A stretch of 39,041 nt of DNA, taken from the NCBI GenBank assembly GCA_024709955.1, contig JANJVS010000091.1, positions 1 through 39,041 on the forward strand. The letters run 5' to 3'. This DNA is from Rhodocyclaceae bacterium (GTDB taxonomy: Bacteria > Pseudomonadota > Gammaproteobacteria > Burkholderiales > Rhodocyclaceae). Every line of letters starts with the position of its first letter. Position 1 is the stretch's first letter. A program made the position numbers and the translations under genes. Positions 16,396-24,629 of this stretch are shown here, one piece after another. Under the pieces are notes generated by a model, which saw only the letters and a program-made list of their open reading frames with translations, did no database searches and had not been told where the DNA came from.

Positions 16396-16907
16396 CGGCC
16401 GTCCGGCTTTTCCGTGCCGCCCGCAGCCCTGGCCCTGGCGAATTCCTCCTTGAAATGGGCCTCCACCGTGGCCGGATCGAGGTCGAGGAAGGTGCCGCCG
16501 CTTTCGAAGTGGGTGATGAACACCTTGCCGACCGCATAGGTGGCGGCGGCGCCGAGGGCGGGCAGGGTGGCGATGCCGGCCAGCGTGCCGATCAGGGGAA
16601 TGGCCTTGACGGTGGAGGCGACTCCGCCCGCGACGCTCGCGGGCAGGGCGACGCCGAGCAGGGAGGCGATCAGGGACTTGGCCGCCTGTTCGCGGAAGGG
16701 GATTTGATACAGCTCGGCGAGCCTGGCGATCATGCGCAACTGCACGGCCAGCAGGGCGGTCAGGTCGAGGCCCGGCAGGGGGATGACGCCGGCGCCGGCG
16801 GACCAGGGCAGGTATGTGCGCACCAGGCGCAGCGCCGTCTCGGCGCGCGGCTCTTTGGCGGGGGCGGTCGGGCTGGCTTCGTTCGTGGTCGCGGTGTTCT
16901 CGCTCAT
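16392..16907 (-). CDS. DUF697-like membrane-associated protein
   Basis: This 171-residue protein begins with a polar Ala/Thr/Glu-rich tail of about 30 residues. A hydrophobic core of the DUF697 (YcjF-related) type follows: GAGVIPLPGLDLTALLAVQL (about residues 38-57), then RMIARLAELYQIPF, ASLLGVALPASVAGGVAS and IPLIGTLAGIATLPALG, and AATYAVGKVFITHFESGG. DUF697 regions usually accompany dynamin- or Era-like GTPases, but none is present here. The start has a strong ribosome site (GGAGG on the minus strand, 16913-16917). It overlaps the thioesterase start (ATGA), so the two are probably coupled. It diverges from the phosphopantetheinyl transferase gene. Function unknown; membrane location inferred. 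Confidence 0.72.
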   Translation of the reverse strand: MSENTATTNEASPTAPAKEPRAETALRLVRTYLPWSAGAGVIPLPGLDLTALLAVQLRMIARLAELYQIPFREQAAKSLIASLLGVALPASVAGGVASTVKAIPLIGTLAGIATLPALGAAATYAVGKVFITHFESGGTFLDLDPATVEAHFKEEFARARAAGGTEKPDGR

Positions 16908-17026
16908 GGTGGCCTCCGTTGGGGTCGATTGGGAATCTCGGTCTCCGCTGTCGCGGTCTTGCAGACTACACTATCGACATGGAATGCGTGAGCGTCGCGA
17001 CGTGCCGGGCCGGCGGTTTGCATGTC

Positions 17027-17749
17027 ATGGCCGAAATGATGGACCGGCTGGCGGATGCTCCGCCGCAAGCCGGCGCGGTGGCATGCCTCGGCTTCCGGCT
17101 CGACGGCTTTGCGGCGGCCGCCTGGGAGGAGGCTTATCGTTTCCTCGCCGCGTCGGCGGCGCCGGAGGAACTGGAGCGGGCGGGGCGCTATCTTCGCCGC
17201 GAGGACGGCGTGCGGCATCTGCTCGGCCGCGCGCTGTTGCGGCGGGCACTCGGCAACTGGAGCGGACGGACGCCGCCGTCCGTCTGGCCGGCGAACGCCT
17301 GGGGCAAGCCGGCGGCCTGGGCGGGTGTGCATTTCAACATCAGCCATGCCAGCGGCGACGTCTGGTTGGCCTTCTGCCGTTCGGGGGAGGTCGGCATCGA
17401 CGTCGAAGACGCCGTTCCGGCGCGGGAGGATCTCGCGCCCTGGCTCCATCCGGCGGAGCGGGCCGGCCCGCCGGGTCTCGGTGATCCTCTCGCCAGGCGG
17501 CGCCTCTGGGCGCGCAAGGAGGCGCTCGTCAAGGCGACCGGCCTGGGGCTGTCGCTGCCGCTGGGCGACTTCCGCGTGGCCGCCGACCGGCGCCCGGCGG
17601 ACTGGCTGCTCCAGGCGCCGCCGGCCTTTCCGGGGCCATGGAGCACCTTCGACGTTCCCGCGCCGGGCGCGAGCGCGATCGCCGTCGCCGTCGGCAGCCG
17701 GGATGTGGCGCTGTCGTGGCGGCTCGCGTGCCTGCGCTGGGAACCGTGA
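17027..17749 (+). CDS. Sfp-type 4'-phosphopantetheinyl transferase
   Basis: This protein of about 240 residues transfers the phosphopantetheine arm from coenzyme A to carrier proteins. The three signature motifs appear in order: HFNISHASG, VGIDVED (the metal-binding Asp and Glu), and LWARKEALVKATGLGLS (the W-KEA-K motif). Length and layout fit the Sfp/Gsp group serving peptide or polyketide synthases, rather than the shorter AcpS. The start is uncertain: ATG at 16979, 17027 or 17036 are all in frame, and none has a strong ribosome site. I chose 17027 because it gives the usual family length. It neighbours a type II thioesterase and an aminotransferase, suggesting secondary metabolism. Confidence 0.9.
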   Translation: MAEMMDRLADAPPQAGAVACLGFRLDGFAAAAWEEAYRFLAASAAPEELERAGRYLRREDGVRHLLGRALLRRALGNWSGRTPPSVWPANAWGKPAAWAGVHFNISHASGDVWLAFCRSGEVGIDVEDAVPAREDLAPWLHPAERAGPPGLGDPLARRRLWARKEALVKATGLGLSLPLGDFRVAADRRPADWLLQAPPAFPGPWSTFDVPAPGASAIAVAVGSRDVALSWRLACLRWEP

Positions 17750-17750
17750 T

Positions 17751-17768
17751 CTCCCGGACAGCCGGGAG
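17751..17768 (+). terminator. Short hairpin after the phosphopantetheinyl transferase gene
   Basis: Two bases after the stop codon, arms CTCCCGG (17751-17757) and CCGGGAG (17762-17768) form a 7-base stem with a 4-base loop. No T-run follows, so it is a weak or Rho-assisted terminator at best. A TACACT box at 17842-17847 further downstream could be a -10 site for the next gene, but no -35 box matches. Confidence 0.35.
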
Positions 17769-17943
17769 CGGGCCTACCGGGATCGCGGTAAGTCCGCGCG
17801 CGCGTCCCGGCGTCAAGCCTGGAGTGGGCGGCAAACGCTGTTACACTGGACCGACAGGTTGATGGAACGGGGCGGACCGCCGGGTCCGGGTCCCGGCGCG
17901 GAGCCCGGCGGAATGTCGGCGCTCATCGATTGAGGCAGAGCGC

Positions 17944-19206
17944 GTGCAAGTCGAGGATAGATTCGAGTCCAACGTCCGCTACTACTGTCGGGTTTTCCCC
18001 GAAGTTTTCGCGCGTGGACAGGGGGCCTGGGTGATCGCGCGCGGCGGCAGGCGGTATCTGGATTTCTTCGCCGGCGCCGGCGTGCTGAATTACGGACACA
18101 ATCCTCCGGAGCTCAAGCAGGCGCTCATCGACTATCTGGCGGCGGACGGCATCGTCCAGGGCCTCGACATGGCCACTGAAGCGAAGGAGGCGTTCCTGCA
18201 AGCCTTCGACGCGACGATTCTCGCCCCGCGCAAGCTGGCCTATCGCATGCTGTTTCCCGGTCCCACCGGCACCAATTGCGTCGAGGCGGCGCTCAAGCTC
18301 GCGCGGCGCGCCACCGGGCGGCGACGCGTCGTCGCCTTCCAGGGCGGTTTCCACGGCATGAGCCTGGGCGCGCTGGCCGCGACCTCGAATCCCTTCCATC
18401 GCGCCGGCGCGGGCGTGCCGCTCGGCGACGTCTTGCTGCTGCCCTTCGACGGCGCGGCGGATGCGGGAGAGGACGGGCTGGCGCCGCTGGCGCGGCTGCT
18501 CGCCGATGCCGGCGGCGAGGACGGGAAGCCCGCCGCCTGCATCGTCGAAACGGTACAGGGCGAGGGGGGCATCAATGTCGCCTCGTGCGGCTGGCTGCGG
18601 CGCCTGGAGTCCCTGTGCCGCGCGCACGGCGTGCTGCTGATCGTCGATGACATCCAGGCCGGCTGCGGACGCACCGGCAGCTTCTTCAGCTTCGAGCCGG
18701 CGGGCATCGCGCCGGACATCGTCTGCCTTTCCAAATCGCTCTCCGGCATCGGCCTGCCGCTGTCGCTGGCGCTGGTTCGCCCGGAATGCGACGCGCTGCT
18801 GCCGGGCCAGCATTCGGGTACCTTCCGGGGCAACAACCTGGCCTTCGTGACGGCGACGCGGGCGCTGGAATGCTACTGGCGCGACCGGCGGCTGATGGAC
18901 GAAGTGTCCACGAAGGCCGGATTGATCGAGGACCGGCTGGAGGCGATCGTCGCCGCGGGGCTGCCGCATGTGGTCGGCAGGCGCGGGCGCGGCATGATGC
19001 AGGGCCTGGTGTTCGACCGCGGCGCCAGCGCGCGCGACGCCCAGATGCGCTGTTTCGAGCGTGGGCTGATCGTCGAGACCTGCGGCGGCGACGGCGAGAC
19101 ACTCAAGATTCTCTGTCCGCTGACCATTGCGCCGGACGATCTGCGCGCCGGCCTGGACATCTTCGCGGCGGCGGCCGGCGCGGCGCCGGACCGGCTCAGT
19201 CCCTGA
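17944..19206 (+). CDS. EctB-like diaminobutyrate--2-oxoglutarate aminotransferase
   Basis: This 420-residue PLP enzyme is a class III aminotransferase close to EctB/PvdH-type enzymes, which make L-2,4-diaminobutyrate from aspartate semialdehyde. Supporting stretches are DFFAGAGVLNYGHNPPELKQA, FPGPTGTNCVEAALKLAR, GGFHGMSLGALAAT and VDDIQAGCGRTGSFF, then LSKSLSGIGLPLSLAL with the PLP lysine at residue 264, and SGTFRGNNLAF. The start is GTG at 17944 with GAGG at 17932-17935. No ectA or ectC is nearby, so ectoine synthesis is unlikely here. Diaminobutyrate is a frequent building block of nonribosomal peptides and siderophores, which fits the neighbouring transferase and thioesterase genes. It converges with the SPFH gene, overlapping by 11 bases. 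Confidence 0.87.
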   Translation: MQVEDRFESNVRYYCRVFPEVFARGQGAWVIARGGRRYLDFFAGAGVLNYGHNPPELKQALIDYLAADGIVQGLDMATEAKEAFLQAFDATILAPRKLAYRMLFPGPTGTNCVEAALKLARRATGRRRVVAFQGGFHGMSLGALAATSNPFHRAGAGVPLGDVLLLPFDGAADAGEDGLAPLARLLADAGGEDGKPAACIVETVQGEGGINVASCGWLRRLESLCRAHGVLLIVDDIQAGCGRTGSFFSFEPAGIAPDIVCLSKSLSGIGLPLSLALVRPECDALLPGQHSGTFRGNNLAFVTATRALECYWRDRRLMDEVSTKAGLIEDRLEAIVAAGLPHVVGRRGRGMMQGLVFDRGASARDAQMRCFERGLIVETCGGDGETLKILCPLTIAPDDLRAGLDIFAAAAGAAPDRLSP

Positions 19207-20317
19207 CCGGCGTCGGCGCCGCCGGGGCGACTTGCGCGCTGCGCGCCGGGGCGGCCGGAATCGGCAGGTCACGCTGCTTCGGAATCTCCGGTCCTTCGCG
19301 CGTCCCCGCGGCTCCCGTCGGTGCCGCCGGGCGCGGCGCGGCGGCGGCCGGCTTGGGCGGCGCGGTCTCCTTGCGCTCCCGGCCGCTCGGTTCGGAGTGC
19401 ATGTCGGCCGTGTTGAGGATCACCGGCAGGCCGTCCTTGCCGCCGATGATGATCATCTTGCTGTTGTTCGAGGTGGCCAGCGCGGTGGTGGCCTCGATGC
19501 CGCGCAGGCGCAGGTATTCGTTGGTGATCGAGCGCGCCACGATGGCCTGGAAGTCGCGTACCCCTTCCGCCTCGATGCGCTTGCGGTCGCGTTCCTTCTC
19601 TTCGCGCGCCAGGCGGAATTCGTATTCGAGCATGATCTGCTGCTGCTCGGCCTTGCTTTCGATGGCCTCGGCCACGCGCTGCGGCAGGCGGATGCTGCGG
19701 ATCAGCACGTCCTCGATGTGCAGCATCTTGCCGCGCACGTTCTGGCTCACCAGGGAGGAACCGAGCTGGGTCACCATGCGCTCCAGGATCTGGCTCTGGA
19801 TGAAGGCGCGGGTCTCGGTGTAGAGCTGCTCCGGCGTGTAGCGCGAGATCAGTTCGCGCGCATGGGAGCCGATCTCGGGGTAAACCAGCACCTCCGGGTA
19901 ATTCGGGCCGACCAGTTTGTGCATCAGGCCCGCCGAGTCGCGGTCGAGGCGGTAGCGCACCGCGATCTCGACCTGCATCGCCAGGCCGTTGGAGGAGATC
20001 GTGTCGTACATGCGCGCGTTGTTCTGCAGGCGGGTGTCGTAGATCGACATCTCGTCCCACGGGAAGATCATGTGCATGCCCTCGCCGTAGTAGCGGTCGG
20101 TGACCGTGCCGCCGAAGAAGCGCAGCCAGAGGACGCCGACATGGCCGGCCGGAACGGTGATGAAAATGCTCGGGGCGAGAACCATCATCGCCAGGATGAG
20201 CGACAGCAGGGAGACATATACCGCCAGCGAATTGCGGCGCAAGAACAGCCATGCGCGGCGGCCGTGGCTCCTGGCCCGCAGGCGGAAGCCGGGCTGCACG
20301 GCGGCGAGCTCAGTCAC
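19196..20317 (-). CDS. SPFH/prohibitin-family membrane protein
   Basis: This protein of about 373 residues has one N-terminal membrane helix (SLAVYVSLLSLILAMMVLA, about residues 30-48). An SPFH (stomatin/prohibitin) domain follows: ITVPAGHVGVLWLRFFGGT, GEGMHMIFPWDEMSIYDTR, IAVRYRLDRD and IRLPQRVAEAIESKAEQQQ. A charged coiled coil comes next (YEFRLAREEKERDRKRIEAEG), and the C-terminal 60 residues are Pro/Ala-rich. A GTG at 20344 also opens the frame, but the GTG at 20317 has a proper ribosome site (GGAGG, minus strand, 20325-20329). SPFH proteins form oligomeric scaffolds at membrane microdomains and often control proteases. Here it follows a small membrane protein gene and is probably its partner (inference). 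Confidence 0.88.
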   Translation of the reverse strand: MTELAAVQPGFRLRARSHGRRAWLFLRRNSLAVYVSLLSLILAMMVLAPSIFITVPAGHVGVLWLRFFGGTVTDRYYGEGMHMIFPWDEMSIYDTRLQNNARMYDTISSNGLAMQVEIAVRYRLDRDSAGLMHKLVGPNYPEVLVYPEIGSHARELISRYTPEQLYTETRAFIQSQILERMVTQLGSSLVSQNVRGKMLHIEDVLIRSIRLPQRVAEAIESKAEQQQIMLEYEFRLAREEKERDRKRIEAEGVRDFQAIVARSITNEYLRLRGIEATTALATSNNSKMIIIGGKDGLPVILNTADMHSEPSGRERKETAPPKPAAAAPRPAAPTGAAGTREGPEIPKQRDLPIPAAPARSAQVAPAAPTPVRD

Positions 20318-20374
20318 GATCCGCCCTCCGCGGGGCTTGGACACGATGTGGGGCCATTGCTGTCGTCGCGGGAA

Positions 20375-20563
20375 TCAAAGCTTGTTGATCTTCTCGCGGA
20401 TCTCGCGCGAGGGGCGGCCGGCGAGCTGGATGAACAGGTCGCCGATCGGCGTGATGACGATGGAGAGGAAGAAGTGTCCCAGGAAGCCCCAGGCGGTGTT
20501 GCGGCCCATGATGCCGCATACCGCGCAGCCGAGCAGGTAGAGCACCACCAATATCATGCCCAT
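20375..20563 (-). CDS. Small membrane protein upstream of the SPFH gene (62 aa)
   Basis: This 62-residue protein starts at the ATG reading MGMILVVLYLLGC, preceded by GGAAG a few bases upstream; the longer open frame adds only basic residues. Two hydrophobic segments are visible: MILVVLYLLGCAVCGIMG (about residues 3-20) and AWGFLGHFFLSIVITPIGDL (about 24-43), followed by a charged tail ending REIREKINKL. It is predicted to sit in the inner membrane with two helices. Only 57 bases separate it from the SPFH start on the same strand, suggesting a two-gene operon. I do not recognise the family. Confidence 0.7.
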   Translation of the reverse strand: MGMILVVLYLLGCAVCGIMGRNTAWGFLGHFFLSIVITPIGDLFIQLAGRPSREIREKINKL

Positions 20564-20680
20564 GTCTGGCTTCCTTCGTTTCGTCGGCCGCGACCGGCAC
20601 GGCAAGCCCATGTCGATATCCGTCGCGTCCTGGTTTCATCGGTCCGGCCCGTCATGGACGGGGCGTGATTCATCGATCGG

Positions 20681-20699
20681 CATGATACCGGATATCATG
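20681..20699. promoter_or_regulatory. Palindromic operator candidate between divergent genes
   Basis: A perfect inverted repeat, CATGATA-CCGGA-TATCATG, lies in the 206-base region between the small membrane protein gene (minus) and the sensor-MFS gene (plus). Arms of 7 bases around a 5-base centre match the size of a dimeric regulator site. It is AT-rich against a GC-rich background. No regulator gene is adjacent, so the binding protein is unknown. Confidence 0.5.
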
Positions 20700-20713
20700 A
20701 AACCTTTAGGAAT

Positions 20714-20747
20714 CGCCCGCCGGAAAGGCCGGCCATGTCGGCGGGCG
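20714..20747 (+). promoter_or_regulatory. Strong hairpin in the leader of the sensor-MFS gene
   Basis: Arms CGCCCGCCG (20714-20722) and CGGCGGGCG (20739-20747) form a perfect 9-base GC stem. The 16-base loop itself contains the palindrome GGCCGGCC (20727-20734). It ends 22 bases before the GTG start at 20770. It could affect translation initiation or message stability. It resembles no known riboswitch and has no T-run after it. Confidence 0.4.
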
Positions 20748-20769
20748 GCGGAAGCGGCGGACCAGTTCA

Positions 20770-23640
20770 GTGACCAGACCAGATGTCTTGAATTCCATCG
20801 CGCGGGACGCGGACAGCCAGGTTTCCGGGCGTCCCGGGCTGTTCTTCCAGGTCGCCGCGACGATGGTGCTGGTCGTGGTTTTCGCCCTGGTCCTGACGAC
20901 GCTGCTGAATGCCTTGCGCTTCCAGGAGACCTTCGAGGATCTGGTCGCGCGGCGCCTCGACGTGGTGGTGCAGGACATCGCGAGCGACCTGTTGGTCGGT
21001 CTCGACCTCGGACTGGGACTGGAGGCGATGGACAATCTGGATGCCATCGTCGCGCGGCAGCTCGACAAGTCGGATGGGCTGGCGGCCATCGGCATCCACG
21101 ACTGCGCCGGACGGCCGCTGGCCGTCGCCCGGGACGACGGCGCTGCGTCCGGCGGCGAGCCGGTCTGGATGGCCTTCCTGAACGAGCGCTATTGGCACCG
21201 CTTCGACGAGAGGATCGTCGCCGTCGGCACGACGCTGAGAAACAGCTATGGCCAGTGCGCGGGCGGCATCGCGATCGAATACGAGGCGGAGAGCTTCCGT
21301 GGAATCCGCGAGCAGGTGATCGGCCGGCTCGTCGGAGCGGCGCTGCTGGCCGCATGCCTGGCGCTGCCGGCGGTGGCCTTGCTGGGCTTGCTGTTGCGGC
21401 GGCGGCATCGCATGCTTCTGCGCTTGCGCCTCGATCTGGAGGCGCTGACGCTGGCCGATGCGGCGGGCGAGCGGGTCCGGGCGGAGCCCAGGCTCGCCGC
21501 GACGGGCGCGGACAGCGAATTGCTCGACGCCTACCATGCCGCCCGTCCCGTGCTGGTCGAGGAGGCCGGACTCGCGCCGCCCGTCGCCGCGCCGGAGGGG
21601 GAGCGCGGCCAGCCGTCGCGCCGGTGGCCCCGCGCCATGACGCGCTGGCTGGGCAGTCCGGTCGTCCAGGTGCTGATCCTGACCTCGCTCACCTTGCTGC
21701 TGGCCCTGCTGTTCGTCTCATGGACCACTGCGGAAACCCTGCGCGGCACGCTGCTGCCCGAGCTGGCGCACAAGGGAACGGCGCAGAGCCTGCAAGCCGG
21801 GCGCAACGTGCAGCGCGCGCTGGACTTGCGCATTCCGCTCGATGCGCTGGTCGGCGTGGACTCCTTGTACGAGGAGTTGCGCCGCGACGACGATGACCTG
21901 GCGTTCCTGGCCATCGTCGCCGCCGACGGCAGGCTGCTGCACGCGGCGGGGATGGCGCGGGAAAAGCTCGCGGAGGTGCTGGCGGCGCCGAACGACGCCC
22001 ATGCCGGGCTGCTGGCCGCCGAACAGAGCCGGCGCGCGGGATATCTCGTCAGCAGCCTGGCGCTGCGCGCCGCCGACGGGCGGGACGCCGGCGCGATCCA
22101 CCTCGGCCTGCGGGAGTCCTCGCTGATCCGCCCGGTCCAGGACAACTTCGCCGACCTGCTCATCGTGCTGCTGGTATCGCTGTTCATCGCCTTCGAGCTG
22201 ATGCTCCTGGTCGTGACGGTGAACGTCACCCTGCCGCTGCGGACGACCCTGCGCGTGCTCGGGGACGTGGCGGAGCGGCGCTTCGGCCTGGTCCATGCCG
22301 AGTCCGCCTGGGACGAGCTCGGCCGGATCGCGCGCCGACTCGACGCGGCGGTGCGGCGCGCGGCGGGCCGGCGCGGCATCGTGCCCAGCGCGATCCGCGA
22401 GCCGCGCCTGGTGGGCGTGCGCCTGCTGGCCTTCCTGTTCGTCTGCGCGGAGGAGTTGGCGCGCCCGATCATGCCGGCTTTCTTCGGACAGCTGACCGCG
22501 GCGACCGAGGGCGCCAGCTCGCATTTCGGGGCGGGCGGCGTCATGGCCCTGCACATGGCCGTGGTGGCCCTCGCCATGCCGATCGGCAGCATGCTGTACG
22601 CGCGGATCGGCCGCCGCCGCATGTACGCGGCCGGCGCCCTGTTCGCCTCCGCCGGCCTGCTGGGGACGGGACTGGCGGACAGCATCGGCCAGCTGTTCTG
22701 GTGGCGCGCGGTTTCCGGACTCGGCTACGCGCTGACCTTCGTCGCCTGCCAGGGCTTCGTCATCGAGTCCACCGCCGCCGACAACCGCGCGCGCGGCTCG
22801 GCGATGATGGTCGGCGGCATCATGCTGGCGGACATCTGCGGCCCGGCCATCGGCGGCATCCTGGCCGCCTGGATCGGCCATGCCGCCACCTTCATGCTCG
22901 GCGCCGCGCTGGCCGCCCTGGCGGCGGCGCTGGTGACGATCCTCATGGATCGCCACAGCGACCATGCCGACCAGCCGCCGCGCATCAGCCTGCGGGCCTT
23001 CGCCCTGGCCTTGCGTACCCCGTGGCTGGTCATCGTGCTGCTGTTCGCCGCGGTGCCGGCCAAGGTGGTCCTCGGCGGCCTGCTCTACTACCTGACGCCC
23101 CTGGCGCTGATGGATCTGGGGGCAAACGAGGCGCAGACCGGCCGCATCATCATGCTCTACGGCCTGGTGGCGCTGCTGACCGGGCCGCTGTTCGCCACGC
23201 TCACCGACCGCTTCCAGCGGCCCGTGCTCTCCCTCGCCGTCGGCGGCCTGGTCACCGCCGTCGGCGTCATCCCGATGGCCGGCGCCGACAGCTACGTCGG
23301 CGTGGCGCTGGGCGTCCTCGCCCTCGGCCTTGCCCAGTCCCTGTCGATTCCGGCCCTGGTGGCGGCGGTGCTCACCCTGACGCAGCGGGCCTCGGCCGTG
23401 CATGGCCAGGGGCCGGTGATGGCGGCCCTGCGGCTGGTGGAACGGCTGGGTGGCGCCGCCGGGCCCTTGGCCGCCGCCGCGCTGGCCAACTATTTCGGAG
23501 TCGCCAGGGCCATGGAGTTCTTCGGCCTCTATGTCCTCGCCAGCACGCTGCTGCTGCTGGTGCTGTTGCGACTGACCGACCGGCGCAGACAGCGGCGTCC
23601 GCCGTCCGGCGGTGGCATCGCACCGGAGGACGCGTCGTGA
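20770..23640 (+). CDS. Two-sensor-module / MFS transporter fusion protein
   Basis: This 956-residue protein joins sensory modules to a transporter. A first membrane helix (about residues 25-47) is followed by a periplasmic domain and a second helix (188-208). After a cytoplasmic linker come a third helix (298-318), a second periplasmic domain (to about 455), and a fourth helix (463-485). A HAMP-like stretch follows (about 486-535, including PLRTTLRVLGDVAERRFG). From about 548 to 945 the protein is a major facilitator transporter with about 12 helices, including the loop motif YARIGRRRMYAAGALF and the later TDRFQRPVLSLAVGG. In other proteins such sensor-HAMP units end in a kinase, GGDEF or methyl-accepting domain. 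The start is GTG. It overlaps the next gene by three bases. Substrate unknown. Confidence 0.85.
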   Translation: MTRPDVLNSIARDADSQVSGRPGLFFQVAATMVLVVVFALVLTTLLNALRFQETFEDLVARRLDVVVQDIASDLLVGLDLGLGLEAMDNLDAIVARQLDKSDGLAAIGIHDCAGRPLAVARDDGAASGGEPVWMAFLNERYWHRFDERIVAVGTTLRNSYGQCAGGIAIEYEAESFRGIREQVIGRLVGAALLAACLALPAVALLGLLLRRRHRMLLRLRLDLEALTLADAAGERVRAEPRLAATGADSELLDAYHAARPVLVEEAGLAPPVAAPEGERGQPSRRWPRAMTRWLGSPVVQVLILTSLTLLLALLFVSWTTAETLRGTLLPELAHKGTAQSLQAGRNVQRALDLRIPLDALVGVDSLYEELRRDDDDLAFLAIVAADGRLLHAAGMAREKLAEVLAAPNDAHAGLLAAEQSRRAGYLVSSLALRAADGRDAGAIHLGLRESSLIRPVQDNFADLLIVLLVSLFIAFELMLLVVTVNVTLPLRTTLRVLGDVAERRFGLVHAESAWDELGRIARRLDAAVRRAAGRRGIVPSAIREPRLVGVRLLAFLFVCAEELARPIMPAFFGQLTAATEGASSHFGAGGVMALHMAVVALAMPIGSMLYARIGRRRMYAAGALFASAGLLGTGLADSIGQLFWWRAVSGLGYALTFVACQGFVIESTAADNRARGSAMMVGGIMLADICGPAIGGILAAWIGHAATFMLGAALAALAAALVTILMDRHSDHADQPPRISLRAFALALRTPWLVIVLLFAAVPAKVVLGGLLYYLTPLALMDLGANEAQTGRIIMLYGLVALLTGPLFATLTDRFQRPVLSLAVGGLVTAVGVIPMAGADSYVGVALGVLALGLAQSLSIPALVAAVLTLTQRASAVHGQGPVMAALRLVERLGGAAGPLAAAALANYFGVARAMEFFGLYVLASTLLLLVLLRLTDRRRQRRPPSGGGIAPEDAS

Positions 23641-24629
23641 GGGCGATGCTGCTACGCCTCTCGTGCTTCCTGCTCGGTTGCTGGTGCGCCGCCGCGCTGG
23701 CCGCGCCGCCGCGCGTCGCGATGGTCCTCTGGCGCGGCGAGACCGAGGTCGAGCGCGGCTTCCGCGCGCACCTCGCCGAGCGCGGAGCGGATGTGCGCAT
23801 CGAGATCCACGACCTCGACCGGGACCTGGGACGCTTGCCGGCGGTGCTGGCGGCGCTGCGCGCCGATCCGCCCGATCTCGTCTACACCTGGGGCACCGGC
23901 GTCACCCTCGGCGTCGCTGGGCGCTGGAACGCGCAGCATCCGGACAAGCACCTGCAGGGGGTGCCGATCCTGTTCACGATGGTGGCCAGCCCGCAGGAAA
24001 CCGGCATCGCGCCGCCGACGGATGCGTCGCCACGCCGCTGGGTCACGGGGGTTTCCCACATCGCGCCGCTGGCCGCGCAGGTCAAGGCGATGCGCTCCTA
24101 TCTGCCCCTGAGCAAGCTCGGCATCGTGTTCAATCCGCTGGAAGCCAATTCGCGCAGCAACGTCGCGGCCCTGCGGCGGGAGGGACAGGCCGGGGGCTTC
24201 ACGCTGCTGGAGGCGCCCGTGCCGATCGGCAGGGACGGACAGCCCGATGCCGCGGCGATTCCGCGCCTGGTGCGCGACTTGGCGAAGCGCGGGGCGCAGT
24301 TGCTCTACATCGGTCCGGACAATTTCATCGGCAACCACCGGGATGCCCTCACCGCGGCGGGGATCGCCAACGGCCTGCCCTGCTTCACCGCCACGGAGCT
24401 GGAGGTGCGCGACGGCGAGGCGATGTTCGGCCTGGTGAGCCGCTACGACATGGTCGGGCGCCTGACCGCCGCCAAGGCCCAGGCCATCCTGCTGGAGCGG
24501 CGTTCCCCGGCGGAGATTCCCGTCGAGACCCTGGAACGGTTTACCTATCTGATCCGCTTGCCCGTGGCGCAGCGGCTGCGGCTCTATCCGCCCTTGCCGC
24601 TGCTGCGCTACGCGGAGATCATCGAATGA
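23637..24629 (+). CDS. Orphan ABC substrate-binding protein (DUF534/TrpX-like)
   Basis: This protein of about 330 residues has an N-terminal signal sequence (MLLRLSCFLLGCWCAAALA) and a periplasmic binding fold of the PF04392 type. Typical stretches are VAMVLWRGETEVERGFRAHL, DLVYTWGTGVTLGV, PILFTMVASPQETGI, SYLPLSKLGIVFNPLEANS and LLYIGPDNFIGNHRDAL. The preferred start is GTG at 23637, with ribosome site GGAGGA at 23625-23630 and a GTGA overlap with the MFS stop; an ATG at 23646 is possible. No ABC permease or ATPase accompanies it. It may instead deliver a ligand to the periplasmic sensor modules of the upstream fusion protein (inference). Ligand unknown. Confidence 0.85.
   Translation: MRAMLLRLSCFLLGCWCAAALAAPPRVAMVLWRGETEVERGFRAHLAERGADVRIEIHDLDRDLGRLPAVLAALRADPPDLVYTWGTGVTLGVAGRWNAQHPDKHLQGVPILFTMVASPQETGIAPPTDASPRRWVTGVSHIAPLAAQVKAMRSYLPLSKLGIVFNPLEANSRSNVAALRREGQAGGFTLLEAPVPIGRDGQPDAAAIPRLVRDLAKRGAQLLYIGPDNFIGNHRDALTAAGIANGLPCFTATELEVRDGEAMFGLVSRYDMVGRLTAAKAQAILLERRSPAEIPVETLERFTYLIRLPVAQRLRLYPPLPLLRYAEIIE

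Noticed and set aside
16960-16981. Promoter TTGCAG/TACACT before the phosphopantetheinyl transferase
   Set aside because: The two hexamers lie only a few bases apart, too close for a sigma-70 promoter, and no other -35 box fits.
17944-19206. Ectoine biosynthesis operon
   Set aside because: The aminotransferase is EctB-like, but no ectA, ectC or ask gene accompanies it; the neighbours point to peptide chemistry instead.
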